In this document: in pieces, positions 1 through 5,372 of the stretch
Position numbering within the stretch: the stretch's first letter is position 1
Layout: every line of letters starts with the position of its first letter
Assembly (NCBI GenBank): GCA_025350345.1
Contig: JANXYA010000063.1
Coordinates: forward strand, 1-7,855
Direction of reading: 5' to 3'
DNA: 7,855 bases
DNA from: Gammaproteobacteria bacterium
GTDB lineage: Bacteria; Pseudomonadota; Gammaproteobacteria; Steroidobacterales; Steroidobacteraceae
Notes under the pieces: model-generated
The model's database searches: none
Told to the model about the DNA's origin: nothing
Seen by the model: the letters and a program-made list of their open reading frames with translations, nothing else
Position numbers and translations under genes: made by a program

Positions 1-325
1 CACCACCATCCGCTTCGAGGACTACTGGCTCTCTCAGTTGCAGGGCCGGCCGCTGGACCTGGTGAAACTGGACATCGAAGGGCATGAGCTGGCTGCCCTG
101 AGGGGGTTCGGGCGGGCACTGCAGGCGACCAGGGCGCTGCAGTTCGAGTTCGGCGGCTGCAACATCGACACGCGCACCTATTTTCAGGACTTCTGGTATT
201 TCTTCCAGGAGCAGGGCTTCGAGCTCTACCGGATCACGCCCTTCGGAGCGGAGAGGATCAGGCGCTACAAGGAACGCGACGAGTTCTTCAAGACCACGAA
301 TTACATCGCGGTTCACCGGCGATGA
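1..325 (+). CDS. FkbM family methyltransferase, C-terminal part (5' end outside window)
   Basis: This is the last 107 codons of a SAM-dependent methyltransferase of the FkbM type, read in frame from base 2 to a TGA at 323-325. The reading frame is open to the left edge, so the TTG at 38 is not the start. The family signature VKLDIEGHELAALRG lies near residues 20-34 of the visible part. It contains the acidic D-x-E-G-H motif typical of FkbM proteins. It is followed by a QFEFGG strand and a tail with FYFF-like aromatic segments, an LYRITPFG block and a final TNYIAV strand, all usual for the family's C-terminus. FkbM enzymes methylate oxygen atoms, often on sugars, polysaccharide or polyketide substrates; the substrate here cannot be read. 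The MFS gene begins 9 bases after the stop on the same strand, so the two are probably co-transcribed. The N-terminal SAM-binding GxG motif is outside the window. Confidence 0.85.
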   Translation, partial: TTIRFEDYWLSQLQGRPLDLVKLDIEGHELAALRGFGRALQATRALQFEFGGCNIDTRTYFQDFWYFFQEQGFELYRITPFGAERIRRYKERDEFFKTTNYIAVHRR

Positions 326-334
326 GCTGAGGCG

Positions 335-1558
335 ATGGACCGCTCGTCCCTGGCCGAGCCGCGTGGCCTGCCATTCCGGGTGGTGCTGCTCCTCGCCGTC
401 GCGGTATTCATCAACTACGTCGATCGGGGGAATCTCGCCACCGCCAGTCCGCTGCTTAAGGACGAGCTGGGCCTGACCAATTCACAGGTCGGTGTACTGC
501 TCTCGGCCTTCTTCTGGTCGTACGCGCCACTCCAGCCGGTCGCCGGCTGGCTGGCGCAGCGCTATGACGTCCGGTACGTCCTGGCGGCAGGACTGGTCAT
601 CTGGGCGATTGCCACCATACTGGTGGGACTGGCGACGAGCTTCGCCATGCTGCTGGTCCTGCGCCTCCTGCTGGGGGTGGGTGAGAGCGTCACCTACCCC
701 AGTAACTCGAAGCTCCTGGCGCAGCGCGCTCCCGAGCATCAGCGCGGGCGCGTGAATGGCCTGATTGGATGCTTCCAGGGGCTGGGCCCGACTTTCGGCA
801 CGCTCGTTGGCGGGCTGGTAATGGCCCGCTTCGGATGGCGGGTCGCCTTCGTCGCCTTCGGCCTGGTCTCACTGCTCTGGCTGCTGCCCTGGTTCATCGT
901 GACCCGCGATGGCACCGCGACGGCCGGAGGGCAGCACGGCGCCCCCTTGCCGTATCTGACCCTGCTGAAGCAGCGCGCGATCTGGGGTTCAAGCCTCGGA
1001 CAATTCTGCTCGACCTATTCGTTCTATTTCGTCCTGACCTGGCTGCCGCTGATTCTGGTCAAGTCTTACGGTTACAGCCTCAAGGATATGGCCCAGATCG
1101 GCGCCGGCGTCTACGCCATTTACGCGCTCAGCTCAGTCCTGATGGGCTGGATCTCGGATCGCTGGATCATGGCCGGCGCCTCGGCCAATCGGGTACGAAA
1201 ATCGATGCTGGTGTGGGGATTGATCGGCATTGCGATCATGATGATCGTGTGTGCGAGTGCCGTTTCAACGGCGGCGGTGCTGCTATTGGCGGCGACCGCG
1301 GCGTTGCATGGAACGCAGACGCCCAACTTCTTCGCCATTTCGCAGACCCTCGGCGGCCCGCGCGCCGCGGGCCAGTGGATGGGCGTGCAGAATCTGGTCG
1401 GAAACCTCGCCGGCGTACTGGCCCCGATGCTCACCGGGTTTGTCGTCGATCGCACGGGCGAGTTCTATTGGGCCTTTGCGATAGCCGCAGGCGTCGCGCT
1501 CCTGGGTTCACTGGCCTTCGGCGTGCTGATTCCGCGCATCGAGCCCGTCAAGTGGTAA
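335..1558 (+). CDS. MFS transporter, anion:cation symporter (ACS)-like
   Basis: A complete 407-residue inner-membrane permease of the major facilitator superfamily with about twelve hydrophobic segments (roughly residues 15-30, 52-72, 83-104, 105-122, 143-165, 169-189, 225-243, 254-274, 289-309, 311-330, 353-373, 379-399). The NYVDRGNLATASP stretch at 27-39 in and after TM1 is characteristic of the ACS family, which takes up organic anions such as sugar acids with protons or sodium. Motif A-like loops occur after TM2 (GWLAQRYDVR, 71-80) and after TM8 (GWISDRW, 271-277). An RLLLGVGESVTYPSN segment at 110-124 matches the TM4 region of the family. The length is normal. The ATG at 335 is only 9 bases past the upstream stop and has just a weak GAG/AGG-rich leader, consistent with translational coupling to the FkbM gene. 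The substrate is unknown; linkage to a methyltransferase does not settle it. A strong hairpin follows 18 bases after the stop. Confidence 0.9.
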   Translation: MDRSSLAEPRGLPFRVVLLLAVAVFINYVDRGNLATASPLLKDELGLTNSQVGVLLSAFFWSYAPLQPVAGWLAQRYDVRYVLAAGLVIWAIATILVGLATSFAMLLVLRLLLGVGESVTYPSNSKLLAQRAPEHQRGRVNGLIGCFQGLGPTFGTLVGGLVMARFGWRVAFVAFGLVSLLWLLPWFIVTRDGTATAGGQHGAPLPYLTLLKQRAIWGSSLGQFCSTYSFYFVLTWLPLILVKSYGYSLKDMAQIGAGVYAIYALSSVLMGWISDRWIMAGASANRVRKSMLVWGLIGIAIMMIVCASAVSTAAVLLLAATAALHGTQTPNFFAISQTLGGPRAAGQWMGVQNLVGNLAGVLAPMLTGFVVDRTGEFYWAFAIAAGVALLGSLAFGVLIPRIEPVKW

Positions 1559-1575
1559 GCCGGTCCCCATAAAGG

Positions 1576-1599
1576 GCAGGGGGCCCGAAGGCCCCCTGC
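1576..1599. terminator. Hairpin shared by two convergent genes, probable bidirectional terminator
   Basis: A perfect 10-bp inverted repeat (GCAGGGGGCC at 1576-1585, GGCCCCCTGC at 1590-1599) encloses a 4-base loop. Read from the minus strand the loop is UUCG closed by C-G, the exceptionally stable cUUCGg tetraloop. It lies 17 bases past the MFS stop and 26 bases past the stop of the convergent small-protein gene. There is no long T-run on the plus strand; on the minus strand the stem is followed by CCTTTAT, a short T-rich tail. Position and stem strength argue for termination, or 3'-end protection, of both transcripts. The missing plus-strand T-tract keeps this short of certain. Confidence 0.75.
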
Positions 1600-1625
1600 A
1601 TCGCGGAACAAATCTCGACCGATCG

Positions 1626-1970
1626 CTACTTGCCGATCTCCTTGCTGACCCCATTTTCCTGCTGGTTCAGCGTCTTCTGTTCCTGCTTGGTGATATGCCC
1701 GCCGTTCTGGCTGGCCATGATGCGCTCTTCCTTGCGGATCCCGTGATCCTGCTTGTGCAGCGCCGCCGCCTGCGCGGGCGTCATTTCGCCTTCCTTCACC
1801 TCATTCTTGATGCGCTTGTTCTGATGGGCCAGCCGATCATTGACCTGGTCGCGCCGCGGATGCGCCTTTTCCCACTTGGTCTCCGCCATGGCAGCGGTCG
1901 ACAGGCCCAGGGAAAGGAGCGCGCCGGCCGCCAGGGTGACCCACACCGACTTGCTAATTCGACTAGACAT
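1626..1970 (-). CDS. Small exported protein with two 29-residue repeats, function unknown
   Basis: A 114-residue protein from the ATG at 1970, preceded by a good Shine-Dalgarno (GGAGA, about 7 bases upstream). Longer in-frame starts at 1982 or 2006 would add a non-signal-like leader and lack as good a site. Residues 1-29 form a classical Sec signal peptide: basic start (MSSRISK), hydrophobic core WVTLAAGALLSLGLS, and an AMA cleavage site before ETKWEK. The mature part (about 85 residues) is highly charged and hydrophilic, and carries two equal-length units, residues 53-81 and 83-111. Both begin R-I, have an acidic or glycine turn followed by a T at unit position 12, L at 19, Q at 22, G at 25 and K-E at the end. 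The KAHPRRDQVNDRL and MASQNGGHIT segments resemble small periplasmic hypothetical proteins common in proteobacteria. Each unit looks like a helix-turn-helix hairpin, loosely EF-hand-like, but no canonical calcium loop is present. No function is assigned. Confidence 0.85.
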   Translation of the reverse strand: MSSRISKSVWVTLAAGALLSLGLSTAAMAETKWEKAHPRRDQVNDRLAHQNKRIKNEVKEGEMTPAQAAALHKQDHGIRKEERIMASQNGGHITKQEQKTLNQQENGVSKEIGK

Positions 1971-2034
1971 ATCATTCTCCATGATGAATTGAGGGGTACA
2001 GCGCACCGTCCATCTATGCGCCTTTCAACCCTAG

Positions 2035-2059
2035 CAACGCCCCAGGGTGCAGGGCGTTG
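2035..2059. repeat. Intergenic 8-bp inverted repeat with 9-base loop
   Basis: CAACGCCC (2035-2042) and GGGCGTTG (2052-2059) are exact reverse complements around a 9-base spacer. The element sits between the end of the DUF3667 gene (2115) and the start of the small exported protein (1970), both on the minus strand. It could be the 3' hairpin of the upstream transcript or an operator for the downstream gene. No T-run follows on either strand, so a standard intrinsic terminator is not supported. Confidence 0.45.
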
Positions 2060-2114
2060 ACGCCATCACACCTAAACAGTTCTTAATGTTATGCGGCCCG
2101 GGCTACCCGCGTAT

Positions 2115-3026
2115 TTACAGTGTTTCCGCGCTAAAGAGGGCGGCGATCACCGCCATGCACAGTGCACACGCGAGGTAGGCCATGGACAGCGCCGTGCACT
2201 TGAGCAGCGTCCGCCACACGCCTTGCGCATAGACCCGCCGCATCGAGCGGTACAGATAGTACGGGACGATGCCTATGGCTGCGAGCAGCGCCACCCCGCG
2301 CACGGTATCGGCGTGTACCCAGCGTTGCGCCGCCAGCAGGAAGGAGAGCAGCAGGAATACAAAGGCGTGAAAGTGCAGCAGGAGCAGCAGGTGCGTGACA
2401 TAGGAGCGCACAGGTTTCCAGTACAGCAGTTTCATGAACGCCGCAATGAGGGGCAGCAGCACGAACATCGCGCGGCCCAGATTGCGAATGAAGATCTCGC
2501 GCAGCTCCCGGCCATTGTCGGCCTGGCTCTTGATGCAGGCGGCGATAAAGGGCGGACGCAGATTTTCAATTGCTGCCAGTCGGCTGTGACCCACCACGGT
2601 ATTGCACAGCTCCTCGGCTGCCGGGCCGTGCGCGCTGGCCGCGGGAGTCCGGGGCGTGGCGGCGAGGGCCTGCGATCCATCCGCCGGCGGCGGTGGACGG
2701 ATATGGGTGAGCGAGACCATGAGGAAGAACAGCACGCTCAGCACGAAATACAGGCGAAAGGGCGACAGGTAGCTGACCCGGCGACCGGCGAGGAACTGCT
2801 GCGACAAAAATCCGGGCTGGAACAGCAACGCGCGCAGCGTGCGCCACAGCCGGGAATCGGCATGGGTCACCACCTCCGTGGCCTCCCTGAGCAGCTCCCA
2901 GAAGGAGTGCAGCTCGTATTTCACCTGCTGTCCGCAATTGCTGCAGTACCGCCCGGACACCCTGGCGCCGCAGTTGGTGCAATGGATCGAATGGTGAGCC
3001 TGGGCCTGGTCTGGAAATGAGGTCAT
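2115..3026 (-). CDS. DUF3667-like zinc-ribbon integral membrane protein
   Basis: A 303-residue protein with an N-terminal zinc ribbon: C16-x2-C19 and C28-x2-C31 in the pattern CxNCG...GRYCSNCGQ. This is followed by a conserved helical stretch (about 40-90) with the LxxPGFLSQQFLAGRRVSYLSPFRLYF block. That order, a short treble of CxxC motifs and then a PG...GxRxxYxxP...LYF entry into the first membrane helix, is the DUF3667 arrangement. Membrane segments are seen at about 92-106, 184-203, 212-233, 244-259 and 276-299. Between the first and second lies a long Pro/Ala-rich, probably disordered insert (about 108-140) and a region with one further Cys. The ribbon is expected to face the cytoplasm. 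Family function is not established; membrane-associated assembly or sensing roles are guesses. The ATG at 3026 lies immediately upstream of the zinc ribbon and has a weak AGG 3 bases before it. It appears monocistronic. Confidence 0.8.
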   Translation of the reverse strand: MTSFPDQAQAHHSIHCTNCGARVSGRYCSNCGQQVKYELHSFWELLREATEVVTHADSRLWRTLRALLFQPGFLSQQFLAGRRVSYLSPFRLYFVLSVLFFLMVSLTHIRPPPPADGSQALAATPRTPAASAHGPAAEELCNTVVGHSRLAAIENLRPPFIAACIKSQADNGRELREIFIRNLGRAMFVLLPLIAAFMKLLYWKPVRSYVTHLLLLLHFHAFVFLLLSFLLAAQRWVHADTVRGVALLAAIGIVPYYLYRSMRRVYAQGVWRTLLKCTALSMAYLACALCMAVIAALFSAETL

Positions 3027-3079
3027 GACCTAAAGCCTGCGGTGATGGAACAACAGCGCGCCGGCGTTGGCCGCCGCGG

Positions 3080-3460
3080 CTACGGTGCCGGGAACGGGCT
3101 GCCCCGGACAGCCGAGTACACCTGGTCGAGCACAGTCAGGCTGCCGATGCTGTACACGCCACCCACGGCAACCGGATCGCCGAGGTCCAGAACCTTCGGA
3201 GCCGCGCTGGTGAACGCGGGCCAGACCGGCAGTCCCCGTCCGTTTGGATTGCCGCTCTTCGCGAAGTTCGTCCAGTACATCGACATCTGTTCAGCCAGTT
3301 TCAGATCGGCCCTGCTCCAATGCCACGGTGCCTGGTTCAGGTGGTCGAATACATACCAGAGCTCGGCGAAGTGGCTGGCGCCCCACCCCTTGTACACCGA
3401 GTCAGCGGGAAACGGCGGCTTGTGCTGAAAGGAGTAGTAGTAGACCGCGCCTGCAGCCGG
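3080..3460 (-). pseudogene. Type B carboxylesterase, C-terminal relic
   Basis: About 126 codons matching the C-terminal quarter of type B carboxylesterases (PF00135, normally about 500 residues). Reading from base 3460 downwards, the frame gives VYYYSFQHKPPFP, then GASHFAELWYVFDH containing the His position of the catalytic triad. Next come the conserved YWTNFAKSGNPN and LPVWPAF blocks, and a short tail to TAG at 3080-3082. Recognisable family sequence continues upstream of the first possible start (GTG at 3397) up to an in-frame TGA at 3461-3463. The region beyond (3464-3600) shows no recognisable esterase sequence in any minus frame. The nucleophile-serine GESAG region and oxyanion-hole region are therefore absent, so it cannot be an active enzyme. 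A decayed or truncated gene is the simplest reading. A small expressed protein from GTG 3397 is less likely, as it would start in the middle of the conserved block. Confidence 0.75.
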
Positions 3461-3463
3461 TCA

Positions 3464-3525
3464 GACTGGAATAGTGAAGTGCGGATGCGTTATAGGGCGT
3501 TCGGGGTGGTTCGGGCAGTGCCGCA
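3464..3525. other. Intergenic stretch with no recognised gene
   Basis: Together with the palindrome and hairpin already listed, the segment between the esterase relic and ATG 3602 is the largest non-coding gap with possible control sequence. It holds a TTATAG at 3490-3495, which resembles a -10 box, but there is no convincing -35 box at the correct distance. I assign no promoter. Confidence 0.3.
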
Positions 3526-3537
3526 CAGTCCGGACTG
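3526..3537. promoter_or_regulatory. 12-bp perfect palindrome upstream of the esterase gene
   Basis: CAGTCCGGACTG is a perfect palindrome centred 70 bases before the ATG at 3602, in the intergenic stretch between the esterase relic and the intact hydrolase. A 9-mer GCAGTGCCG occurs just left of it (3515-3523) and again at 3582-3590. The position suits a dimeric regulator's operator, but no clear -35/-10 pair was found beside it, so the role is inferred only. Confidence 0.3.
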
Positions 3538-3583
3538 ACGCCGGGAATTTCAGTCAGCCCATTGGGCCAGGGGTGGGCGCAGC

Positions 3584-3601
3584 AGTGCCGGTTGAGGCAC
3601 T
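3584..3601 (+). promoter_or_regulatory. Hairpin abutting the start codon and covering the Shine-Dalgarno
   Basis: AGTGCC (3584-3589) and GGCACT (3596-3601) form a 6-bp perfect stem with loop GGTTGA, ending at the base before ATG 3602. The only Shine-Dalgarno-like run, GAGG (3594-3597), lies half in the loop and half in the 3' arm, so folding would partly mask it. This could lower or condition translation of the hydrolase; if the ATG at 3611 is used instead, the effect would be weaker. Confidence 0.35.
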
Positions 3602-4291
3602 ATGTGCCCAATGAACCTGCTCGAATCAGCCAGCGCGGTCATCGCGGAACCGGACGCTCCCGCCACCGCTGCCGTGATCTGGCTGCATGGCCTCGGAGCC
3701 GATGGCTACGATTTTGTTCCCATCGTGCCGAACCTGAACCTGGCGCCGAAAATTACGGCGCGCTTCGTGTTCCCGCACGCGCCGCAACGGCCCGTCACGC
3801 TCAACGGCGGCATGCGCATGCGTGCCTGGTACGATCTGGTGAGCCTGAATCGCACCGGTACGCAGGATGAGACGGGCGTGCGCGCCTCGGCGGTGCTCGT
3901 CGGCGGCCTGATCGACGCCCAGGTCGCGGCCGGTGTGCCACGCGGACGCATCGTGCTCGCCGGTTTCTCGCAGGGCGGTGCCGTTGCCCTGTACGCGGGT
4001 CTGCGCCAGGGCGAGTCCCTGGCCGGAATCATGGCTCTCTCGACCTATTTGCCGCTGGGGGAAAAGGCCGAACGCGAGATCACTCCGGCCGGTCGCGCGA
4101 CGCCCATTCTCATGTGCCACGGCCGCCATGATCAGGTGCTGGCGTTCGACATGGGCACTCACAGCCGCGATCTGCTGCGCGCACTGGGCGTGGGCGTGCA
4201 GTGGCAGGAATACATGATGGGCCACGAGGTCTGCGCCGCGGAGATCAATGACATCTCCGGCTGGTTGCGCTCGCGCCTGGGCCCGCTCTAG
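3602..4291 (+). CDS. Phospholipase/carboxylesterase family alpha/beta hydrolase
   Basis: A complete 229-residue serine hydrolase of the phospholipase/carboxylesterase family (PF02230), the group that includes bacterial EstB-type esterases and acyl-protein thioesterases. The family's usual length is 210-230. Visible features are the oxyanion-hole strand VIWLHGLGADGYDF (25-38), FPHAPQRPVTLNGGMRMRAWYD (57-78, the family's APxxPVT...W[YF]D block), the nucleophile elbow GFSQGG with Ser123, Asp177 in HGRHDQVL, and His208 in MMGHEVC. The complete Ser-Asp-His triad is intact. No signal peptide is present, so it is probably cytoplasmic and acts on short-chain carboxyl esters or thioesters. Two starts are possible: ATG 3602, with GAGG 4 bases away, or ATG 3611, with the same GAGG 13 bases away. 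I favour 3602. Its stop overlaps that of the convergent GST gene by four bases. Confidence 0.92.
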   Translation: MCPMNLLESASAVIAEPDAPATAAVIWLHGLGADGYDFVPIVPNLNLAPKITARFVFPHAPQRPVTLNGGMRMRAWYDLVSLNRTGTQDETGVRASAVLVGGLIDAQVAAGVPRGRIVLAGFSQGGAVALYAGLRQGESLAGIMALSTYLPLGEKAEREITPAGRATPILMCHGRHDQVLAFDMGTHSRDLLRALGVGVQWQEYMMGHEVCAAEINDISGWLRSRLGPL

Positions 4292-4989
4292 CGCCCCGGG
4301 ATCAGGATTCCCCGCATGACCGCGGGGCGCGCGCCGAAGGCGTGGAAGGCGCGCGTGACATGCGGAAAATCGGCCATGCCCACCAGCTCGCCGGCCGCGT
4401 AATAGCCGACCAGGTTGCGTATCCAGGGGAAGATTGCCATGTCAGCGATGGTGTAGAGCTCGCCCATGATCCAGGTGCGATCGGTGAGCCGCCCGTCCAG
4501 TACGCCCAGCAGACGCCGCGACTCCTCGACATAGTGATCGCGCGGCCGCTTGTCCTCGAACTCCCTGCCGGCAAACTTGTGAAAGTACCCGAGTTGGCCG
4601 AACAGCGGTCCGATGCCGGCCATCTGGAACATGAGCCACTGAATCGTCTCGTAGCGCCCGGCCGCGGTGGGTGGCATGAACTGGCCCGTCTTGTCGGCGA
4701 GATAGATCAGGATCGCGCCCGACTCGAACAGCGGCAGGGGTTTCCCATCCGGACCATTGGGGTCCAGGATTGCCGGGATCTTCCTGTATGGGTTGAGCGA
4801 GGCGTACTCGGGCGAGAGTTGATCGCCGGTCTGGAAGTTGACGGCGTGCCCCTCGTAGGCAAGGCCGCTCTCCTCCAGCATCACTGCGACCTTGACGCCG
4901 TTGGGAGTGGGCAGCGAGTAGAGCTGCAGTCGATCAGGGTGCCGCGGCGGCCACTTCCGGGTCACGGGAAAGGCAGACAGGTCGCTCAT
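4288..4989 (-). CDS. Glutathione S-transferase family protein, YfcG/YghU-like
   Basis: A 233-residue glutathione transferase with an N-terminal thioredoxin-like domain and C-terminal helical domain. It closely follows the layout of Escherichia coli YfcG and YghU (Nu class), which act as glutathione-dependent disulfide-bond reductases. Key pieces are YSLPTPNGVKV (24-34), where Thr28 and Asn30 match the catalytic TPN motif, and the cis-proline motif KIPAILDP (70-77). ESGAILIYLADKTG (89-102) follows, binding the glutathione gamma-glutamyl group. FQMAGIGPLFGQLGYFHKFA (121-140) and the N-capping box TIADMAIFPW (180-189) complete the pattern. The N-terminus has about 20 extra residues compared with YfcG, as in YghU. 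I chose the ATG at 4989; a TTG three codons earlier (4998) is in frame but lacks a better site. Expected role: cytosolic thiol/disulfide or peroxide detoxification. It lies 29 bases downstream of the decayed reading frame and may once have shared its transcript. Confidence 0.9.
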   Translation of the reverse strand: MSDLSAFPVTRKWPPRHPDRLQLYSLPTPNGVKVAVMLEESGLAYEGHAVNFQTGDQLSPEYASLNPYRKIPAILDPNGPDGKPLPLFESGAILIYLADKTGQFMPPTAAGRYETIQWLMFQMAGIGPLFGQLGYFHKFAGREFEDKRPRDHYVEESRRLLGVLDGRLTDRTWIMGELYTIADMAIFPWIRNLVGYYAAGELVGMADFPHVTRAFHAFGARPAVMRGILIPGR

Positions 4990-5018
4990 TGCCGCCAAGG
5001 TTAGCTGAGTTTCACGGC

Positions 5019-5352
5019 TCAGCCCACTGCGTCCTCATCGCCGCGCAGCTGGGCGAAGACCTGCTGCATGGTGCATCGCGCCTGAAAGGCGGCGTAGATG
5101 GCGTCGAACACCAGATGCGCATCGCTGGTCTCATCCGCGCGCACCGGCGAGGGGTCGCAACGCTCACGCTGCAGCACGAGCACGCGGAGCGGGGCCACGT
5201 ATGCGGGGCGCTGCTGACTGGAGGTGTCTGCGCCGGGGATCATGGAAGTAACAGTACGGGATGAGGATGTCGTCGTTGTGACAGCGAGTGGAGATGCGGG
5301 GGCAGTGCGCGGCCGAGGTAGAGTCCGCCCAGCGGGGAAAGTAGAGTAGGCG
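5019..5352 (-). pseudogene. Decayed coding region with frameshift, family not recognised
   Basis: The minus strand here has strongly G/C-ending codons, as in the real genes around it, but in two successive frames. From about 5352 to 5236 the coding-like frame reads LLYFPRW... and HNDDILIPYCYFHDP. From about 5235 to the TGA at 5019-5021 the coding-like frame is offset by one base and reads AYVAPLRVLVLQRERCDP...HLVFDAIYAAF...MQQVFAQLRGDEDAVG. The switch falls at a run of four identical bases (GGGG, 5235-5238, on the plus strand). Removing one of them would join the two parts into a continuous reading of about 110 residues. No ATG, GTG or TTG start with a ribosome site is seen at the left part's beginning, which ends against the leader of the divergent hydrolase gene at 5373. 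I read it as a 5'-truncated, frameshifted gene; a sequencing indel in the G-run is possible. Plus-strand frames here have low G/C-ending codons and are unlikely to code. Confidence 0.4.
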
Positions 5353-5372
5353 CTCAAGGTGGAGGTGGCGGC

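Noticed and set aside
769..1572. 267-codon plus-strand frame inside the MFS gene
   Set aside because: Arg/Ala-rich shadow of a clear 12-helix transporter in another frame, with no ribosome site.
1990..2030. TTGAAA box upstream of the small exported protein as a -35 element
   Set aside because: The hexamer at the proper 17-base distance is TGCGCT, which is not a credible -10, and other pairings need a 15-base spacer.
2091..3020. 309-codon plus-strand open frame opposite the DUF3667 gene
   Set aside because: The translation is Arg/Gln/His-rich with no motif, and it mirrors a minus-strand gene with clear zinc-ribbon and membrane features.
3626..4225. 199-codon minus-strand frame opposite the PF02230 hydrolase
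   Set aside because: His/Arg/Ala-rich antisense frame with no motif. The plus-strand gene has a full catalytic triad.
4342..5004. 220-codon plus-strand frame opposite the GST gene
   Set aside because: Shadow of a GST with all conserved motifs on the minus strand.
5242..5349. Plus-strand 35-codon frame beginning ATG GAA GTA, just before the metallo-hydrolase
   Set aside because: Codons mostly end in A or T, unlike every gene here, and there is no Shine-Dalgarno.
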